Below, piece after piece: positions 60,468 to 64,000 of a stretch of 64,000 nucleotides of DNA. Under the pieces are notes generated by a model, which did no database searches, was not told where the DNA came from, and saw only the letters and a program-made list of their open reading frames with translations. Source of the DNA: Nesterenkonia sphaerica (lineage in GTDB: Bacteria; Actinomycetota; Actinomycetes; Actinomycetales; Micrococcaceae); the NCBI RefSeq assembly GCF_005771565.1, contig NZ_VAWA01000001.1, positions 247,276-311,275 of the forward strand, in the 5' to 3' direction. The translations under genes and the position numbers were made by a program. Position 1 is the first letter of the stretch, and each line of letters begins with the position of its first letter.

Positions 60468-61400
60468 ATGACAGCTGCTGCGCCCGATCCCCTCACCGCC
60501 CCCGAGCCGGTTCATACGGCCCTCACCTCCTGGTACCACCGAGCCGCGCGGGACTTGCCGTGGCGGCGCAGGGACTGCTCGGCGTGGGGGGTTCTGGTGT
60601 CGGAGGCGATGTTGCAGCAGACCCCGGTGAGCCGGGTGGTGCCGCGCTGGCACGAATGGATGCGGCGCTGGCCCACCCCTCAGCACGCTGCGGAAGCCCC
60701 CGTGGCCGAAATCCTCACGGTCTGGGACCGCCTCGGCTATCCACGCCGGGCGCTGCGCCTTCAGGAGTCGGCTCAGGTGATTGTGGACCGACATGGGGGC
60801 CAGGTGCCGCAGACTGCGGCTGAGCTGCGGCAGCTTCCGGGAGTGGGCGAGTACACTGCCGCCGCGGTGGCATGTTTCGCGTTCGACCAGCCTGAGGTGG
60901 TGGTGGACACCAACATACGGCGTGTCCACGCGCGGGTCTTCGCCGGGGATGCGCTGCCCGGTAAGACCTACACCTCAGACCAGCGGAGGCTGGCCCATAG
61001 CGTGTTTCCTGACCCGGCCGTGGACGACGGGGAACTGGCCTGCACGTGGAACATCGCGGTGATGGAGCTGGGCGCACTGGTCTGCACGGCGCGATCACCC
61101 TCCTGCACAGCGTGCCCGGTGGCTGAGTTCTGCGCCTGGCGGCTGGCTGGTTCGCCCCCGCCGACGGAGCAGCAGAGGACCCGGGCCCAGACATGGGCCG
61201 GCACGGACCGGCAGGTGCGCGGAGCCATTATGGCCGCGCTGCGCACCGGAGGACCGGCAGCACGCAGCGACCTGCTGGCCGAGCTGCCGCTGCCTGCGGT
61301 GGACATGGTGCAGCGGAGCCGCTGCATGGAATCGCTGATCGCTGACGGGCTGGCCGAGCAGCGGCAGGACAAGGTGGCGCTCCCCGGGGCCCTTGCCTAA
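60468..61400 (+). CDS. mutY: A/G-specific adenine glycosylase
   Basis: A 310-residue MutY. SEAMLQQTPVSRV contains the catalytic Glu, LPGVGEYTAAAV the helix-hairpin-helix, VVDTNIRRVHARV the catalytic Asp, and CTARSPSCTACPVAEFC the four Cys of a 4Fe-4S cluster. The C-terminal NUDIX-like domain found in long MutY proteins is absent, a normal short form in actinobacteria. It removes A mispaired with 8-oxoguanine. GGAGG precedes the ATG. Confidence 0.93.
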   Translation: MTAAAPDPLTAPEPVHTALTSWYHRAARDLPWRRRDCSAWGVLVSEAMLQQTPVSRVVPRWHEWMRRWPTPQHAAEAPVAEILTVWDRLGYPRRALRLQESAQVIVDRHGGQVPQTAAELRQLPGVGEYTAAAVACFAFDQPEVVVDTNIRRVHARVFAGDALPGKTYTSDQRRLAHSVFPDPAVDDGELACTWNIAVMELGALVCTARSPSCTACPVAEFCAWRLAGSPPPTEQQRTRAQTWAGTDRQVRGAIMAALRTGGPAARSDLLAELPLPAVDMVQRSRCMESLIADGLAEQRQDKVALPGALA

Positions 61401-61402
61401 GC

Positions 61403-61437
61403 ACTCAGGACTCAGCGCTCAGCGCTCAGCACTCAGC
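61403..61437. repeat. Five tandem heptamers (A/G)CTCAG(C/G) after mutY
   Basis: Units at 61403, 61410, 61417, 61424 and 61431, each seven bases, directly after the mutY stop. They form no stem. Copy number might vary between strains. Confidence 0.6.
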
Positions 61438-61550
61438 GTCGCTGAATGTAGGAAACTCCCCCAGTTCGGAGCGGCATTTCCCATATTAAGAGACGCTGTG
61501 TGGGCCGCGGCGCCTGACGGAGGCCGCCCTGCCGGATCTAGACTTCTGGG

Positions 61551-62699
61551 GTGAGGTCCATTCTTCAGTCGCTGCGCCGAGCCTTCCGCTCCACACGCCG
61601 GGCAGGCGCCAACCGTGTCCGTGCCGGGGCAGTACGCGCCCGGCGTTCGGTTCTTCCGGCGCTGCAGATGGCGGTGGCCGGTGTCGCGGCCTACCTCATT
61701 TCGGAGCAGCTGCTGGGGCATGAGACCCCGCTCTTCGCGGCGGTGGCGGCACTGATAGCTATGGGGTTCACCAAGGAGCCACGGCTGCGCAAGGTGGTAG
61801 AAGTCGCCGTGGGGTGCACCCTGGGGGTCCTGCTGGCCGACATGCTCGTGCTGGGCCTCGGCGACGGGGTGGTCACCGCACTGATCGCGGTGTTCTCCGC
61901 AGTGATGCTAGCCCGCTTCCTGGACCCGGGGTCAATGCTGGCGATGCAGATGGGCCTGCAGTCACTGCTGGTGGTGATGGTGGCCGTGCCGCCCGACGCC
62001 GCCCTGGGACCCTTCACCCGGTCCCTCGATGCGGTCGTCGGCGGAGCTACTGCCCTGCTGATCACACTGATCACCCCCAAAGACCCGCGGGGTGAACCGA
62101 TCCGGGAGTTGCGCGCAGTCGCAGAGCAGTTCACCCTGGCCCTGCGCGAGACCGCCGCCGCGCTGCAGACCTCCGACTCCCGGCAGGCCTGGCACGCGCT
62201 GATCCGCGCCCGTGGCCTGCAGTCCCAGGTCGACGAGACAGCCAAAGCGCTCACCAGCGCGAAGGAGCTGACCAGTTTCTCCCCCGCCCACCGGAGGCAC
62301 CGGCATTATGTCCGCCGGATTGAACACACTTCAGACAAGCTAGATCTGGCGGTGCGGAGCCTGCGGGTAATGACCCGGCGCGCGGTGAGCACGATCGATC
62401 ACGCGACGCTTTCCGATTCGGGCACCGTACAGCTGGCCACGGTGCTGGAACACTTGGCGGAGGCCTCCGCCCAGCTGGGCCAGGCAGCGCGGGAGACTGG
62501 CCCAGGGTTCGACCGGTGGATGAACACCGCGCGCGATTCGATGGCCGCGGTCGCTACCAGGCTGCACCCGCGGCGGCTGGACATCCACGATCTGGAGGGC
62601 GAGGCACTGGTTCTGCTGGCCCGCACCATGGTGGTAGATCTGCTGGAGGCCACCGGCTGTGACCACGACGAGGCCCTAACCTATCTGCCGGACCTGTGA
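61551..62699 (+). CDS. FUSC/ArAE-family membrane protein
   Basis: A 382-residue protein. A basic N-terminus is followed by four to six hydrophobic helices (about residues 35-180) and a long helical cytoplasmic domain to the end. The layout and LQMAVAGVAAYLISEQLLG, FAAVAALIAMGFT and ITPKDPRGEPIREL fit FUSC/aromatic acid exporter-type proteins. Start at 61551 is GTG; a ribosome site was not clear. Substrate unknown. Confidence 0.75.
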   Translation: MRSILQSLRRAFRSTRRAGANRVRAGAVRARRSVLPALQMAVAGVAAYLISEQLLGHETPLFAAVAALIAMGFTKEPRLRKVVEVAVGCTLGVLLADMLVLGLGDGVVTALIAVFSAVMLARFLDPGSMLAMQMGLQSLLVVMVAVPPDAALGPFTRSLDAVVGGATALLITLITPKDPRGEPIRELRAVAEQFTLALRETAAALQTSDSRQAWHALIRARGLQSQVDETAKALTSAKELTSFSPAHRRHRHYVRRIEHTSDKLDLAVRSLRVMTRRAVSTIDHATLSDSGTVQLATVLEHLAEASAQLGQAARETGPGFDRWMNTARDSMAAVATRLHPRRLDIHDLEGEALVLLARTMVVDLLEATGCDHDEALTYLPDL

Positions 62700-62717
62700 C
62701 ACCGCCGGCAGGTGCCC

Positions 62718-63152
62718 CTACGGCCGCAGCGAGTGCAACAGGTCCTCCACGCGCTCTTTGATGTCGTCGCGGATCCGGCGCACCGTCTCCAGGTCCTGTC
62801 CTGCCGGGTCGTCCAGCGGCCAGTCTTCGTACCGCTTCCCGGGGAAGTAGGGGCAGTCGTCGCCGCAGCCCATTGTCACCACGGCATCAGACTCGCGCAG
62901 CATGTCTGCGGTGAGCTCATTGGTGGACTGCTCGGCGATGTCAATCCCTACCTCAGCCATCGCGGCAACAGCCACGGGGTTGAGCTGCTCAGCGGGTTTG
63001 GTGCCACCGGAGTAGACGACCACGCTCCCGGCTGAGAGTTCGCGGAGGAACCCTGCAGCCATCTGGGAGCGTCCGGCGTTATGCACGCAGACGAAGGTGA
63101 CAGCCGGTTTGGGGTCGTGGTGACTCTGGGCAGCATCGGATAGTGCTGGCAT
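62718..63152 (-). CDS. arsC: Arsenate reductase, low-molecular-weight phosphatase type
   Basis: A 144-residue reductase with the P-loop VCVHNAGRSQMAA (Cys-x5-Arg) and two further Cys in MGCGDDCP that fit the disulfide relay of ArsC. The closing DWPLDDPAGQDLETVRRIRDD segment is typical. The ATG at 63152 has AAAGG upstream. It follows the ACR3 gene by 13 bases, so the unit reduces arsenate and exports the arsenite. The electron donor may be thioredoxin or mycothiol/mycoredoxin; the sequence does not decide. Confidence 0.9.
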   Translation of the reverse strand: MPALSDAAQSHHDPKPAVTFVCVHNAGRSQMAAGFLRELSAGSVVVYSGGTKPAEQLNPVAVAAMAEVGIDIAEQSTNELTADMLRESDAVVTMGCGDDCPYFPGKRYEDWPLDDPAGQDLETVRRIRDDIKERVEDLLHSLRP

Positions 63153-63165
63153 CTGGCGGCCTTTC

Positions 63166-64000
63166 TCAGAAAGTACGGGCGGGCTCGGGTTGAGCGGTTG
63201 GTTCGGCGACCGTCGGCTCCTGCGCCGAAGGGAAGAACTTGCGTGCCCATAGAGCGACGTAAACGAGGCCGACCAGCACTGGGACCTCAATGAGCGGCCC
63301 GACGACGCCGGCGAGGGCCTGACCGCTGGCTGCGCCGAAGGTGGCGATGGAGACGGCGATGGCCAATTCGAAGTTATTGCCGGCCGCGGTGAAGCTCAGA
63401 GTGGTGGAGCGCCGGTAGCCCATCCGCAGCAGCCACCCGATGAGCATTGAGGCGAAGAACGTCACCACAAAGTAGATCAGCAGCGGCACTGCGATCCGCA
63501 GCACCTCGAACGGCTGGCTCAGCACCTGGTCACCTTGGAGCGCGAAGAGCACCACAATGGTGAACAGCAGTCCGTAGAGGGCCCATGGCCCGATGACCGG
63601 CAGCACCTTGGCTTCGTAGGCGGAGCGACCCATGCGCGCTTCACCCACGGTGCGGGTGAGGAACCCGGCTAAGAGGGGCACTCCGAGGAAGACCAGCACG
63701 GAGAGGGTGATCGCCCAGAGGGAGAACTCCGTGGTGGTGGTGGCCAATCCCAGCCAGCTGGGCAGCAGCTGCAGGTAGAACCAGCCCAGGACACCGAACA
63801 TGAACACCTGGAACACCGAGTTCACAGCGACCAGAACGGCAGCAGCCTCCCGGTCCCCGCAGGCGAGATCGTTCCAGATCAGCACCATGGCGATGCAGCG
63901 AGCGAGGCCCACAATGATCAGCCCCGTCCGGTACTCCGGAAGATCGGCGAGGAAGATCCAGGCCAGTGCGAACATGAATGCCGGTGCCAGCAGCCAATTG
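63166..64000 (-). CDS. Arsenite efflux transporter, ACR3 family (5' end outside window)
   Basis: At least 278 residues of an ACR3-type exporter; the frame is open to base 64000 and the first in-window residues (NWLLAPAFMFALAWIFL) belong to an interior helix, so the start lies outside. Helices with VGLARCIAMVLIWNDLACGD and TAAGNNFELAIAVSIA, the latter with family-specific NNF, are clear; the Cys in LARCIA is the known functional position in ACR3 proteins. It exports arsenite, paired with ArsC downstream. Confidence 0.93.
   Translation of the reverse strand, partial: NWLLAPAFMFALAWIFLADLPEYRTGLIIVGLARCIAMVLIWNDLACGDREAAAVLVAVNSVFQVFMFGVLGWFYLQLLPSWLGLATTTTEFSLWAITLSVLVFLGVPLLAGFLTRTVGEARMGRSAYEAKVLPVIGPWALYGLLFTIVVLFALQGDQVLSQPFEVLRIAVPLLIYFVVTFFASMLIGWLLRMGYRRSTTLSFTAAGNNFELAIAVSIATFGAASGQALAGVVGPLIEVPVLVGLVYVALWARKFFPSAQEPTVAEPTAQPEPARTF

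Noticed and set aside
59973-60929. Long 318-residue form of the small membrane protein
   Set aside because: The extra 177 residues lie opposite MutY, and a strong ribosome site precedes the ATG at 60398.
61403-61437. Heptamer repeat as a CRISPR array
   Set aside because: Units are only seven bases and contiguous with no spacers; no cas genes in the window.

Overview
The window is GC-rich chromosomal DNA from an actinobacterium, most likely Micrococcales and close to the Micrococcaceae (a Nesterenkonia- or Arthrobacter-like organism). I infer this from codon bias, Shine-Dalgarno spacing, mycothiol-dependent formaldehyde metabolism, a menaquinone (not ubiquinone) pathway with a long-chain polyprenyl synthase, and actinobacterial families such as the HemD/winged-helix fusion and the DUF6457 Mo-cofactor neighbour. 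Genus is not certain. Both ends cut genes: an APC permease on the left and an ACR3 arsenite exporter on the right.

Layout. 1-8.8 kb: a catabolic island with a permease, an ABM-type monooxygenase, an IclR regulator, a GMC oxidoreductase with a small partner subunit, a fused FAD/Fe-S dehydrogenase and an alpha/beta hydrolase. Two TTCTC-N7-GAGAA palindromes probably bind the IclR protein. 8.9-14.1 kb: universal stress protein, cyclodeaminase-like protein, cardiolipin synthase-like protein, a small membrane protein and two alpha/beta hydrolases. 14.2-21 kb: a five-gene operon (ethanolamine-type permease, glutamine-synthetase-like ligase, C26 hydrolase, aldehyde dehydrogenase, SDR) divergent from a FadR-type regulator. 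The enzymes fit catabolism of an amino-alcohol, probably ethanolamine, through gamma-glutamyl intermediates. 21-25.5 kb: a haem-oxygenase-fold iron enzyme with a CDGSH protein, a methyltransferase, a diaminopropionate ammonia-lyase, and a lipoprotein/OmpA pair.

25.6-30.6 kb is the broken region. A zinc-type ABC transporter operon runs into an ISL3-family insertion sequence that has cut its permease gene. On the other side lies only the 3' part of a uroporphyrinogen-III synthase/winged-helix gene, followed by a formate/nitrite channel. The IS has no exact target duplication and two different truncated genes flank it, so the locus looks like the scar of an IS-mediated deletion.

30.8-36.8 kb: small membrane protein, tRNA-Met, tRNA-Thr, an SRPBCC/epimerase protein, a PPOX stress protein, a DEAD-box helicase with a long leader, and a DUF4282 protein. 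36.9-41.8 kb: one operon joining Mo-cofactor synthesis (MobA, MoeA), FdhD, S-(hydroxymethyl)mycothiol dehydrogenase and an MBL hydrolase, a route from formaldehyde to formate plus maturation of the enzyme that oxidises formate. 41.9-44.6 kb: transsulfuration (CBS, MetB). 44.7-52.8 kb: DNA glycosylase, thioredoxin, tRNA-Tyr, a GntR regulator with a luciferase-like domain, YajQ, Na/Pi cotransporter, HtpX, ferredoxin reductase, a SUKH-like protein and a HIT protein. 52.8-60 kb: menaquinone cluster (polyprenyl synthase, MenG, MenF, MenD, MenC) with a PAP2 phosphatase. 60-64 kb: MutY, a FUSC-type membrane protein, ArsC and ACR3. No CRISPR array, rRNA or prophage was seen.
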